Assembly: GCA_015680685.1 (NCBI GenBank) | Contig: MNCI01003795.1 | Coordinates: 369,025 to 433,024, forward strand | Direction of reading: 5' to 3' | DNA: 64,000 nt | Source of the DNA: Gnetum montanum | Taxonomy: Eukaryota > Streptophyta > Gnetopsida > Gnetales > Gnetaceae | Shown: positions 35,246 through 45,157 of the stretch, piece after piece | How the letters are laid out: each line of letters starts with the position of its first letter | Numbering within the stretch: the stretch's first letter is position 1 | The notes under the pieces: model-generated | The model's database searches: none | What the model was told of the DNA's origin: nothing | The model's input: only the letters and a program-made list of their open reading frames with translations | Position numbers and translations under genes: made by a program

Positions 35246-36070
35246 TCTAGGTTCAAAAATGCATAATCAAGCAACCTCCATGAATTGAATAGTTATAATA
35301 TGAAACTTTTATGAAGTATCAATAACTTGAATATTACAATACCAATCATCTTAACTAAATCATGCATTATCAAAAAGCCTCCTATATTTGAGTAGTTATC
35401 ATATAAATCATATACTACAAAAAATAATTTAAATATTATGCGACCAAGCATTCTAACTTAATCATGCACCATTAAGAAACCTTCATGATTTAAAGACTTA
35501 TAATATGAAATGTTTAAGAAGTCTAGATAACTTGAATCATGCATAATTGAGCACCTTAACTAAATCATGAATGATCAAGTGACCTCTTATATTTGAGATG
35601 TTAAACTATAAATTAAGTACTAATAGTCAATAACTTAAAACTTTCATGATCAAGCATCCTCATTAAATCATGCATGATCAAGCAATCTCATATACTTGAA
35701 TAGTTACAGTATAAATGATATACTAGTAGTCAATAACTAAAATCTTGCACTTACTGGCATCCTAACTTATCCATGCATGACCAAAAAACCTCCTATATTT
35801 GATATATGATAATATGAATCATATAATAGAAGTCAATAACTTAAATTTTACATGATCATGCAACATCCTATATTTGAATAGTTATAGTATAAATCATAAA
35901 CTAGTAGTCAATAACTTGAATAATGTACAACAAAGAAACCTTCTATATTTAAGATGCTAAAATATAAATCATGTACTTGGAGTCGATAACTTAAATCTTT
36001 CATGATCAAACATTCTCAATAAATCATGCACAACTAAGTAACCTCATATACTTGAATAGTTATAAATTTT
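35246..36070. repeat. Tandem array, about 103-bp unit, about 8 diverged copies
   Basis: The anchor CAATAACTT recurs at 35320, 35420, 35525, 35628, 35731, 35833, 35909 and 35984: spacing 100-105 bp, then two shortened units of 75-76 bp. Each unit carries CATGCATGATCAAGCAACCTC, split here as CATGCATGATC and AAGCAACCTC, then TATATTTGAATAGTTA and CATATACTAGTAGT. A related unit lies left of element B (17895-18045). Confidence 0.75.
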
Positions 36071-37019
36071 GACTTTTACACATGCTTAGTTATTCATCAA
36101 TTCTTAAAATAACTTTATAATTATAGTTGTACAGAATTTTTAATGGAGTAGAAATTTTTGTATGATATATTATATGCATATGTTATGCAATTGAATATCA
36201 TTTTTAATGAACTAGACTATGAACATAATATGTATGGATATGTAATAATTCTTATATAAAGTAATATAGTTTGAAGTAAAATATACAATGTAACACTAAA
36301 ATGATTTAATATAACAATATATACAAGGATACATCTATTCGTAAAGACATGTAATGAAATCAAGTTTCTTTGTTTTCTTGTTAATCTATCAAGATGCAAT
36401 GTATTGAAGCCTTGATTCCTATCTTATGATAATGAATATCCTTGAATGTAAGAAAAAGTAAAAATCAAACCTATAGTTCATATTAGAATGCTTTTGGTCT
36501 AGGAATTATGTTAAAAGGGATAAACATAGATGAATGTATCTATAGATATAAAAAGATAACAGATATGAATATCATATTCAAATGTCTTTGGTTTAGGAAA
36601 TGGACGAATATAGATAAATAGAGGATAATATACAAGAAAATATAAAAAGGTTGAAAATGATTGGTCAATAGGAATAGTACCTAAAACTTCCTTTTCAATT
36701 TTTATTATCATCAATGACAAGAAGAATATGGAATATTAAGATAATTATAACCTATGATACTTTAGTAAATATTGAGTACTATCATGTAGAGGAATGATCT
36801 TTATTTTTAGTTGTTTTAATCCTAATTCAATTTTCCACATCTTCTTCCTTGATTTTCAATGGCACTACAATAGGGTTCACTTTTTACTTTTTGAAAGTTA
36901 TGATTTAAGTTTCAGGAGGATATCCCTTCAAATGTAGTCTTGACTCATGAAAAGTATGATCACATAAATTTTTATGTGTGGGTTTTATTAGATATGTAAA
37001 ATTAAGAATATGTAAAAGA
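36071..37019. other. Unassigned AT-rich sequence between two arrays
   Basis: Very AT-rich with short non-protein-like open stretches on the minus strand. Nothing recognised. Confidence 0.3.
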
Positions 37020-38010
37020 TGTGATCTTTCCTTTTGTCATTTCACTGAAGATGTGCTTCCTTTGATGAGTTAAATTTTGTGGATGCATGTGTCATTGATT
37101 TAGTAATGCTTTATTTATTATGAAAAGGTGAGACCCTAGTTCATGTACTAGGATGAGTCATCATGTTTTTATCTCATCAATGATATGCTTTCTTTGATGA
37201 TTCAACTATGTTTGAATGCATGCACCATTATTTTGGTAATGTTTTAATTTTCATGGCAAGGTAAGCCCTTGGTTCCTAAACTATGGTTAAGCACCATGTT
37301 ATTATCTCATTCAATATATGCTTCCTTTGATGAGTCAACTATGTGAGAGTGCATGCAACATTAATTCAGTAATGCTTTGGTTCTCATGAAAAGGTTTGAC
37401 CATAGTTCCTAAACTATGATTAGTCATCATGTTATCATCTTAGCAAAGATGCACTTCATTTTATGATTCAATTATGTATGGGCTTATATGTTATTAATAT
37501 TGCAAGGTTGTAATTCTCATGAGAAGTTGATATCATGGTCTCTAAACTAGCATTATTCATTTTATTATCATCTTACCAAAGATGTGTTTCCTTTGATTGG
37601 TCAACTATTTGAGGATGCATTTATCATTAATTTAGTAATGCTTTGATTCTCATGAAGAAGTGTAACCCCAATTCTTGAACTAGGATTATTTACCATATTA
37701 TCATCTCTCTAAAGATGTACTCCATTTGACAAGTTAGCTATGTGTGGGTTGCATGTGTTATTAATTCTACAATGTTATGATTCTTATGGGAAGATGACAC
37801 CTGAGTCCCTAAACTACGATTAATCATCGTATTTCCATCTCACCAAAGATGTAATTCCTTTGATGAGTCAACTATGCATCATTGAATGTATCATTGATTC
37901 ACAATGCTTTAATTCTCATGAAATGTTAAGAACCTAGTCCTTGGACTAGTGTTAGTTATCCTATTATCATCTCATTGAAAATATGTTTCCTTTAACAAGT
38001 CAACTAGGGA
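37020..38010. repeat. Tandem array, about 133-bp unit, about 8 copies
   Basis: The anchor GATGAGTCAACTATG and variants start at 37064, 37196, 37329, 37463, 37594, 37728, 37862 and 37994: spacing 131-134 bp. Each unit reads in order GATGAGTCAACTATG, TGCATGCA-x-CATTAAT, TTAGTAATGCTTT, TTCTCATGAAAAGGT, CCTAGTTCCTAAACTA, GATTAGTCATCATG, TTATCATCTCACC and AAAGATGTGCTTCCTTT. The regular period despite sequence decay indicates one old array. Confidence 0.8.
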
Positions 38011-38469
38011 TGTTTCCTTTTACCAAAGATTTAGCAATAATTTTTCTCTACTTAGTATGTTTATCATTCTATTTTCTAAATATTTCATATTTTTATTTAT
38101 CTTATTATGTTTTGTTACCATTTCTAAATGGAGTTACTATGTTCAATAAGATTATCTGTATAGTTTTTTAAGCATTTGCAAATTTTAGAGAATATTATAA
38201 AATCTCTTAAAATTTATAAACATGTTAGGTTATTTTATTTTATATGTTTTTATTTTAATTTATGATTTTTCTATTATTTATTAAAATGGGATACCATGAA
38301 GTAAATTTGAAATGAAAGGAAATGAAATCTTAGCCTAGTGGTCAATCTCTTGATATAGAAACAAAAAGTTATAATGTTCAATGTTAACTATATATGTTAG
38401 GATGTACTTATGTATTTGGTAACTTTATTTCTAGATTGTAATCCAAATAAAAACTAATATTTTCAATTG
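38011..38469. other. Unassigned AT-rich sequence
   Basis: Nothing recognised. Confidence 0.3.
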
Positions 38470-39641
38470 TTTATTTTATGGAATAATAAGAAATAATATG
38501 GTGATCTTTTGGTATGTCAAAACTTTAAAGAAAATAGAAGAACACAGATTCTTGTATTTTGGTTGTTGTGTTTGTAGGCTAAAACTTGGATTGAGACATC
38601 TACAAAGTTTCAAGAAAGCATGTGGAAGTTCAAGAGCATGGACAAGAAATGAATATTTCAAAGTGCAAAGAAAACTAAAGAACGACACCTCCAAGAAATA
38701 GCAAGGTCTTGGCCAAAGTGAAGGAGAATTAGTGAAGACATCTTACAGAAATAGCAGATCTCTACTATCAAGCAAAGACATATTTAAGAAACAACAAACA
38801 TCTTGGCTGAGTTGAAGGTTGATTAGAACAAGACATCTCTAAAAAATAGTAGATGTATTTCTAGTAAGAAAGATGTCTTCATGAAGATGTCTCCACAAAG
38901 ACACCTTTCCTGTGGAGAAAATGTCTTTCCAAAATGAAGGTTTGATGTAGAAAGATGTCTCCAATGACCATTAGATAGCTATTGCATGAATCCCAAGGTT
39001 TTTTTGAAAACATATTGGCTATAAGAAGACTTCATTCCATTGGAAAATGAGAAAGCATTATGTACTATCAAGTGTTAACTATTAAGTAATAATTTGATAC
39101 ATCATTCTCTTATTATTATTCCTTATTGTACTATCTTTTATCTATTGTAACTGGTCGAAGTAAGTTGTACCTCAAAGTATAAGGATTAGCAAATTTATTT
39201 GCATTCTTTCCTTGTAATTGTTGTTCTCTTTTGTTTTCCTATAGGGTTGTTGTACTTCTTCAGGGAAGGAATCTTGCTTGAGTTTGTCAAGATCCTGTGG
39301 GATTGAGTGTTGGTGTAGTGTCACAACACTTCAAAGCAGAGTTCAAGTTGTAAAGGTTGTGGGATTTTGGAAACCACATTCTAAGCTTATCAAGACCTTG
39401 CAAGGTTGAGTGGATTTTTTGCATCAAATCACCTCAAAGTAGATCTTAGAGCTTATACAAGGTGTGATACCATTCAAACCACATGTTGAGAGTAACAAAT
39501 TTTGGAGGTGCGCTAGTTAACTATCCTCTGATTGTGGACTACCCAAGTTGGGGAACCATATTAATTTTGGTGTGTGCTTTGTTTCAAAGAATTTTTAATT
39601 TGGGGAACTTATTCATCCTCCCCCTTCCCCTTCAAAGTTCA
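38470..39641 (+). repeat. Probable LTR of a Ty1/copia-type element
   Basis: Contains repeated AGATGTCT / AGACATCT motifs (38730-38970), a TATA-like GGCTATAAGAAG near 39008 and a pyrimidine-rich end (CCTCCCCCTTCCCCTTCAAAG, given as CCTCCCCCTTC plus CCCTTCAAAG) near 39617-39637, directly followed by a probable initiator-Met primer site. Only one copy was found, so the 5' border is uncertain and it could be a solo or isolated LTR. Confidence 0.4.
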
Positions 39642-39660
39642 ATGATTATCATAATAATGG
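39642..39660 (+). other. Possible primer binding site, initiator tRNA-Met type
   Basis: CAATGATTATCATAATAATGG resembles CAATTGGTATCAGAGCAATGG with an extra T and mostly G-to-A/C-to-T changes. TGGTATCAGAGC is the primer site of most plant copia elements. Confidence 0.35.
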
Positions 39661-40689
39661 AATAGAAGCAATTATTCTAATCCAAATTATAACATTGGAT
39701 TTTCATTGAAGCTTTCAAAATAAAATCAATGGTCATACTTTACATTATAGTGATTATACATTCTAATTGAGAGAAGTTTTAAAATTTTTTATTGCAACAA
39801 CTTTCAATATTAAGAAAATATTTAACATGTCATTAACATTAGGCTACACATCATTGTTTGTAAAAGGAATTTTAAAACTAGAATAATAGATCTAAGAGTT
39901 CTTAATGGAAGTAAAACTTTTAGTTTCAATATTGCCTACTAGAATCAAACCTATGACTTGAAGTTTCAAAATTTCCTTACTACTAGGCTAATACCTTATT
40001 GACATGAGAACTAGATAACTATAAGAATGCCAAACAAAACACCTAAAAACATAACAATCCCTTAATTGTTTTTCTAATTTGGTTTTGTTTTAGTTAGAAT
40101 TAGGGTTTTTTCAAGCTTAGAGCCAAATTTACAATATGAAAAACAAGTAAACCAAAGTTTTTAGAAACAAGTAAACCTAATGAAACCCAAGTAAAATACT
40201 TTTCAAGTAAAATAAATCTAATCCAAAGCATACTATCTGAGGAAATTCTTGATTTCATTAGTAAAAATACTAGAATGATCAAACAATGAAGAAGAAGAAG
40301 AAATTGATGAAAAAATCCTATTACAAGAGTCTAGGAAGTTGAATTTAGAGTTGTATCTTCTTAAACATAAAAGAGCTACATCATAGCTTCCTAAGGAATG
40401 TCATAGAAGCTAAGCTAGATCTTTCTCCTAGTTTTGCATCATTGAATCTCTACAAAAATATTTCTCATAAGAGCTAGATGCTACTATTTTCAAAGATCTA
40501 CTTTGGTCTTTTTGTTACCACTACAAATGTGTTGTCTATAATTTTTTATGTATTTTTTGAAGTTCATTTTTATGAGATAATTAGGATAGATTAGTATGTA
40601 AAAGTTAGTGAATTAAATCATGTATCAAAATGCATGTTCGATGGTCAAAGTAAAAATGCTACAAAAATTTGCACATAAATTACAAAAAG
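39661..40689. other. Unassigned sequence after the probable copia LTR
   Basis: AT-rich with a short GAA repeat near 40290. No convincing protein reading on either strand. Confidence 0.3.
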
Positions 40690-41230
40690 TGGGGCATGAA
40701 AATGATGGAAATTTTTCCATTAAAAAGCCACTTGGCATTACCAATTGTATCACTATTTATCTAGAAAATCATAGGTGATGAAAACACAAAGGATTCCATG
40801 TAATCATAAAACAGTTGCTTCCAGTAAATCTAAAAATAGATGCTTATGTCAATTACAATTAAGAAATGCAAAAATAGGTGCTTTAACTAAGCTATTCTTC
40901 AATGTTTAAAAACTTTTCTTACCATATGTTGTCCACTTAAATGATCTGTATTATTTTCCCTTGATGATCTCCATCATGGATGGATCCATCCAACTACAAT
41001 TTTTGATAATTTTATGTAAATGCTAGGCAATCCTAAGAATGATCCAACTTCTATTGCACTTATTAGAGTTGGCTAATTTGTGAAAGCCCTAACCTTCTCT
41101 ATGTTAATCTTCAAGCCATTTTGAAAAATGAGAAAACCTAAATAACTCATCTATCATAACATTGTATATTTTTTATGTTTAGCAAAAGCTATTCAAAATG
41201 AAGCTTCTTTAGAACTAATGGTAATTAGTC
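40690..41230 (-). pseudogene. Ty3/gypsy RT thumb and start of RNase H, fragment
   Basis: On the minus strand AFAKHKKYTML, then MSYLGFLIFQNGLKINIEKV, RAFTN, AIEVGSFLGLPSIYIKLSKI match the RT end pattern (NLKKC-x-FM, YLGFVIS-x-GL-x-MDPEKV, EVRSFLGLASFYRKFIK-x-F). In the following 250 bp KWT, KSF and LVKAPIFAF mark the start of RNase H. The flanks on both sides do not continue the polyprotein. Lineage not determined; it is not clearly any of elements A, B or C. Confidence 0.6.
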
Positions 41231-41689
41231 CAAATTCTCATCTCTTCATTTATTATATATCAAAAAAACATCTAGAAAGATAATCACAAATTTCCATAGA
41301 TATGAGTTTAATACTTAATTTACTAACTCTCATTATATGCTAGGAATCATCTCAGCTTTCTATTATCCTACTAGATATAGTTGTTCTCTTTATATTAAGA
41401 AATTTGATTCCAAGGAATTTCGAACCTACTAAAATTTCTATCCCATGTGAAAGGATAGTGAAAAACTTGACGTAGGAGAAGAGAGGTTTAAATATTTATT
41501 CATGACAAGAAAAATATGACAAATGGTAATAACAAATAATGATGGCATATTTTTAGGATGTCATGGTACTAATTCATTTGCACTATATTGTTTCCATTAT
41601 TTGTTTGTTCTACATTTATTAGAATTTCTTCAATATAGACACTTGAACTATTTATTTCAATAGAAAATATATTACCAACACTATTATTT
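41231..41689. other. Unassigned sequence
   Basis: Nothing recognised on either strand. Confidence 0.3.
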
Positions 41690-42290
41690 GCTATAGTTTT
41701 TAGATGTATTATGAATCTAGAGTTTCTTTTCCTTGCTTTAGTAACCTAAATTTTTTGATTTTTCTACTTAAATCATGTATGATAGATCCATTATTCAACT
41801 TTTTAGAATCATCTATTTAAACATTGTATTTCTTCTACTCATTTTCTAAAGTGGTTACATTTCTAAAATCATCCGGAGCATTATTTTCTAATAGATTGTA
41901 ATCATGAAATTTGTGAGCAAGTTCATTTTTAGTTAATTTCTCATTTTGATCTAATAAAGTAATGCCTATATCTTTAACCATCATAATTTGTTGATCATCA
42001 ACTTCATTAGTTTCACTATTATTGTGAACTATGGCAAGTTCATTTTGGTTTTTTATTTCATCCTTTATCTACATCTCATATTCATTTTCTTCCATTAATG
42101 AAGTTTGAGATGAAGATTTTATTATTGTATCTATATATTCTACAAGAAATATGAGAACTCCATATTAATAATGTTGGAAAGCCACTAGTACTCTTTGTTT
42201 ATCCATATATTCATCCTTTTCAATCTTTACTTCTCATAGTACTATCACTTTAATCTCTTCACTGCCAATGAATCAAATCCAACAAAACAT
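41690..42290 (-). pseudogene. Unrecognised decayed coding segment
   Basis: One minus-strand frame stays readable for about 190 codons with only a few stops: KIEKDEYMDKQRVLVAFQHY, GVLIFLVEYIDTIIKSSSQ, MEENEYEM, NQNELAIVHNNSETNEVDD, ITLLDQNEKLTKNELAHKFH, NAPDDFRNVTTLENE, GSIIHDLSRKIKKFRLLKQ. Acidic, Asn/Lys-rich and probably helical. No family recognised. A Lys/Glu-rich reading at about 42860-42690 (KEKEKDREHIKSMEVNSKDA) on the same strand may be a further part of the same gene. Confidence 0.35.
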
Positions 42291-43179
42291 TAGGGCGCAC
42301 AATTGCAACATTGGCATTGAGAATTGATTATTTCCTTATTGAAATTACGAAAAAAACATGATAAAATATTTTCATTGTCAATAGCTTTGATTCAAATCCT
42401 TTTAATTTATATTATTTTGACCTAAAAGAATAGAAATAACATTAAGAATAATTTGGTTTTATAAAGCATTGTTCAATTTATCAATCAACTCTATTTGATT
42501 TATGTGATGAAATTCTTCAAAGTAATGTTTTGACATACTTGCATGTTTTTCTATTAGATTAATTTTTTTTTCATTTCAAGTATATAATTACCAATGTAAT
42601 TTACCTACATGAACCATGTAATAGCTACATAAACATATAATTACAATTCAAATATATGTTTTTAAGGTTGATGGCTGATGTCATTTTAGAGCAACATTTT
42701 CACTTCTTAGAGCTACCTTGGCCTATTTCCTTGGAGCATCCTTTGAGTTTACTTCCATAGATTTGATATGTTCTCTATCTTTTTCCTTTTCTTTTTTTAG
42801 CTTTCATCCATAATCCAATTTTTCCCTATTATCTTTAATTCTAGCGCATTTAGTATCTATTAATCTTATATGACACATAAGTTAATTTTCTATACTTTAT
42901 TCTCTCTCATCCCAACGTATTTAGCATATGTTAATCTATGATCATGTTTATGTTACCTCTTAGAAAATACCAATAAAAGTTCAAAACTTTTGAAGATATT
43001 ACAAACTATCCAATGTAATTATTCATAGCTATATTTTTATTCAATAAATAAAAAAACCTAAAATATTTATTGTTCTAAATTTTTTCTACACTTAAATATA
43101 TTTCTATTAAATTTAGGCATGATATCTCCATAATTAATATCTTTAGAGTTCTTAGAGACATTTTAGTTTGGAAATACAT
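42291..43179. other. Mostly unassigned AT-rich sequence
   Basis: Apart from the Lys-rich minus-strand reading at 42690-42860 noted with the preceding entry, nothing was recognised. Confidence 0.3.
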
Positions 43180-44085
43180 AGAAAGGATCTTCAGCAAAGG
43201 TTTCTCAACCAAGCAACCTACAAATAATAATAACATAAAATGCATATGTGTCATCTAGTTAAGAAACCTCCCATGTAAGTATTCATAGTTATATTTCAGT
43301 AAAATAATTCTAAAAAAGTATGAAATATTTACCATTTCTATCATAGTCAATTCTTAACATTAATGGATTTATGAATGGTTTCTTAATTGAGTAACCTCTA
43401 GATAATTTTCTCTAGGATGAAAATATTTCTTAATCGCACTAACATTATACATACAAAGGGCCTTTAGGAAATATTTCTTAGCCAAGAAACCTATACTTGA
43501 TAGAAAGATAAAATTCATATGGGCTGCTTGATCAAGTAATCATCAAATTGTAATCCACTAAATGGGTTTCTAATATATTATTCTTATGCTTGAAATATAA
43601 ATCATAGGATTTTTTATGAAATCTAGATTGCACAGTTGAGTAACCTATACAGAATACTAATTCATATGGATAATATACTTCTCACTAGTATCATATCACT
43701 TATATTTATTCCATGTGACTAAATGATGATAAATTAATATGTTTTCCAAATGTGCATAATACAAAATGATGGTAGGATTTTCTAAATACATACGATAAAG
43801 TAGGGTATACGTATGGGTTATGGGCATAGGATCTATCATGACATCTGATTTTCTTAGTCGAGAAACCTATACATAACTAGTCAATAGTCTTCTAGGTTAC
43901 TCAGTTGAGCAACCTCTACATAATACTCATTCATACGAGTAAGATACTTATCTATAGTATATCATCAACTGTAGATATTTTATGTTACAAAATGAAGATA
44001 TATCAGTAGGTTGCCTAATCATGCATGACACGAAATGATGATAGGATTTACTATACAAATACTATAAAGTAGGATAGATATAAGA
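43180..44085. repeat. Diverged tandem array left of element C
   Basis: Units share GAGCAACCTCTACATAATAC, TATTCATA, then ATATGGATAAGATACTTAT, TATTTATGTTACAAAATGA, ATATATTAGTAGG and TACTATA-AAGTAGG. Two are clear, at about 43640-43860 and 43905-44085. The array resumes at 55990 after element C, so the element inserted into it. Weak similarity to the 103-bp array (GATCAAGCAACCTC) is possible. Confidence 0.55.
44081..44085. other. Left target-site duplication of element C
   Basis: TAAGA beside the LTR, against TAAGG at 55885-55889. Four of five bases agree, and A-to-G is a single transition. Five bp is the usual length for Ty3/gypsy. Confidence 0.5.
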
Positions 44086-44926
44086 TGATGAGTGGTGAGT
44101 AGACCCTATGCCTAACCATATGAATCACTAAGTGTTCATGCACAATTTGGTCAAATTTCATGGACTTAGAGCCTTCTAAGCACACTAGTCTCTAGGAAGT
44201 GAAATTAACTATTGCAATCATTATCTTCCCACTTACACTTGTGAAATGCAAAGGTATATGATTTTTATCATTTTTATGTTTTTTGTTTTAAGTTGCCTAA
44301 GGATAAAGGATCATGAATAAAAATAAAATAATTAAATTACTAATCTAATCTAACTAGCTACACTTAACTAATCTTAACATAAGCATCCATTCCCACTTTT
44401 GTACACATCTTGAACATGTTTAACAACTAGATTACCGAGTGCCAAGTGTATGCTTGAATTAGTCATACTTAAGTGCTTAATTAATCACTATTTAATCTAG
44501 CTTAATTTATCTTAATTTAGACTAATTAATTATTTAATTACATAAGGCATTATAGAAAATTGCATAAAACATTAAATGCATAAATAAATAATTAATCTAT
44601 TTCAAAGTGTCGAAAGGTGTATCAAAAAGCTTGTCTTTATTGCCACACACATTGTTGTGCTTAGGTATAACAATGCTCAAATAAAGATTCATACACTCTT
44701 GACTCCTACTATGAGCACTTAGAAAAATATTCTAACTTTCAAATGACAAAACTAAAATAGCTCAACTACAACTATGACAAAGATTGCCATAAACATGATG
44801 GGTGAGAATGTATTTATAAGAAAGAACAAATACTATGTCGATGGGGCCATGTCAATGCATCAAATCATGCATTGATGAAGCCTAGTTGATGAGGCTCAGT
44901 CAATGCATCCAATTTAAGATTCATCA
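44086..44926 (-). repeat. 3' LTR of element C (841 bp)
   Basis: Matches 54980-55884 throughout. On the minus strand it starts TGATGAATC and ends CACCACTCATCA. TATAAATA on the minus strand at 44818-44811 is 108 bp from the start, as in the element A LTR. Confidence 0.85.
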
Positions 44927-44960
44927 TACCTCCATGACTAAATAAAAAATCATTCTCAAG
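44927..44960 (-). other. Polypurine tract region of element C
   Basis: On the minus strand GCTTGAGAATGA, then TTAGTCATGGAGGTA, abuts the LTR start TGATGA. Parallel to the element A sequence at 14035-14072, with the short purine run GGAGG. Confidence 0.45.
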
Positions 44961-45157
44961 CTCTTTACAAATTTGAAAAGGTATGGAATTATTGACTAAT
45001 GAGAGACATATAAAAAACGCAAACAAATACTAAGTGCTTGAGTGTACGAACATACTATCATTCAAAATTATTTTGGCATTCAAGACTACAAAATTGAACA
45101 CTAGGACAAAATTGACAAACACAATCCCTTTGATGGCACAAAGATGATGGAGAAGAT
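44961..45157 (-). other. 3' untranslated region of element C
   Basis: Short stretch between the third ORF end and the purine tract. No coding content seen. Confidence 0.4.

Noticed and set aside
35246-38010. CRISPR-like arrays
   Set aside because: Units are 103 and 133 bp without separate constant repeats and unique spacers, and the context is plant nuclear DNA; these are ordinary tandem arrays.
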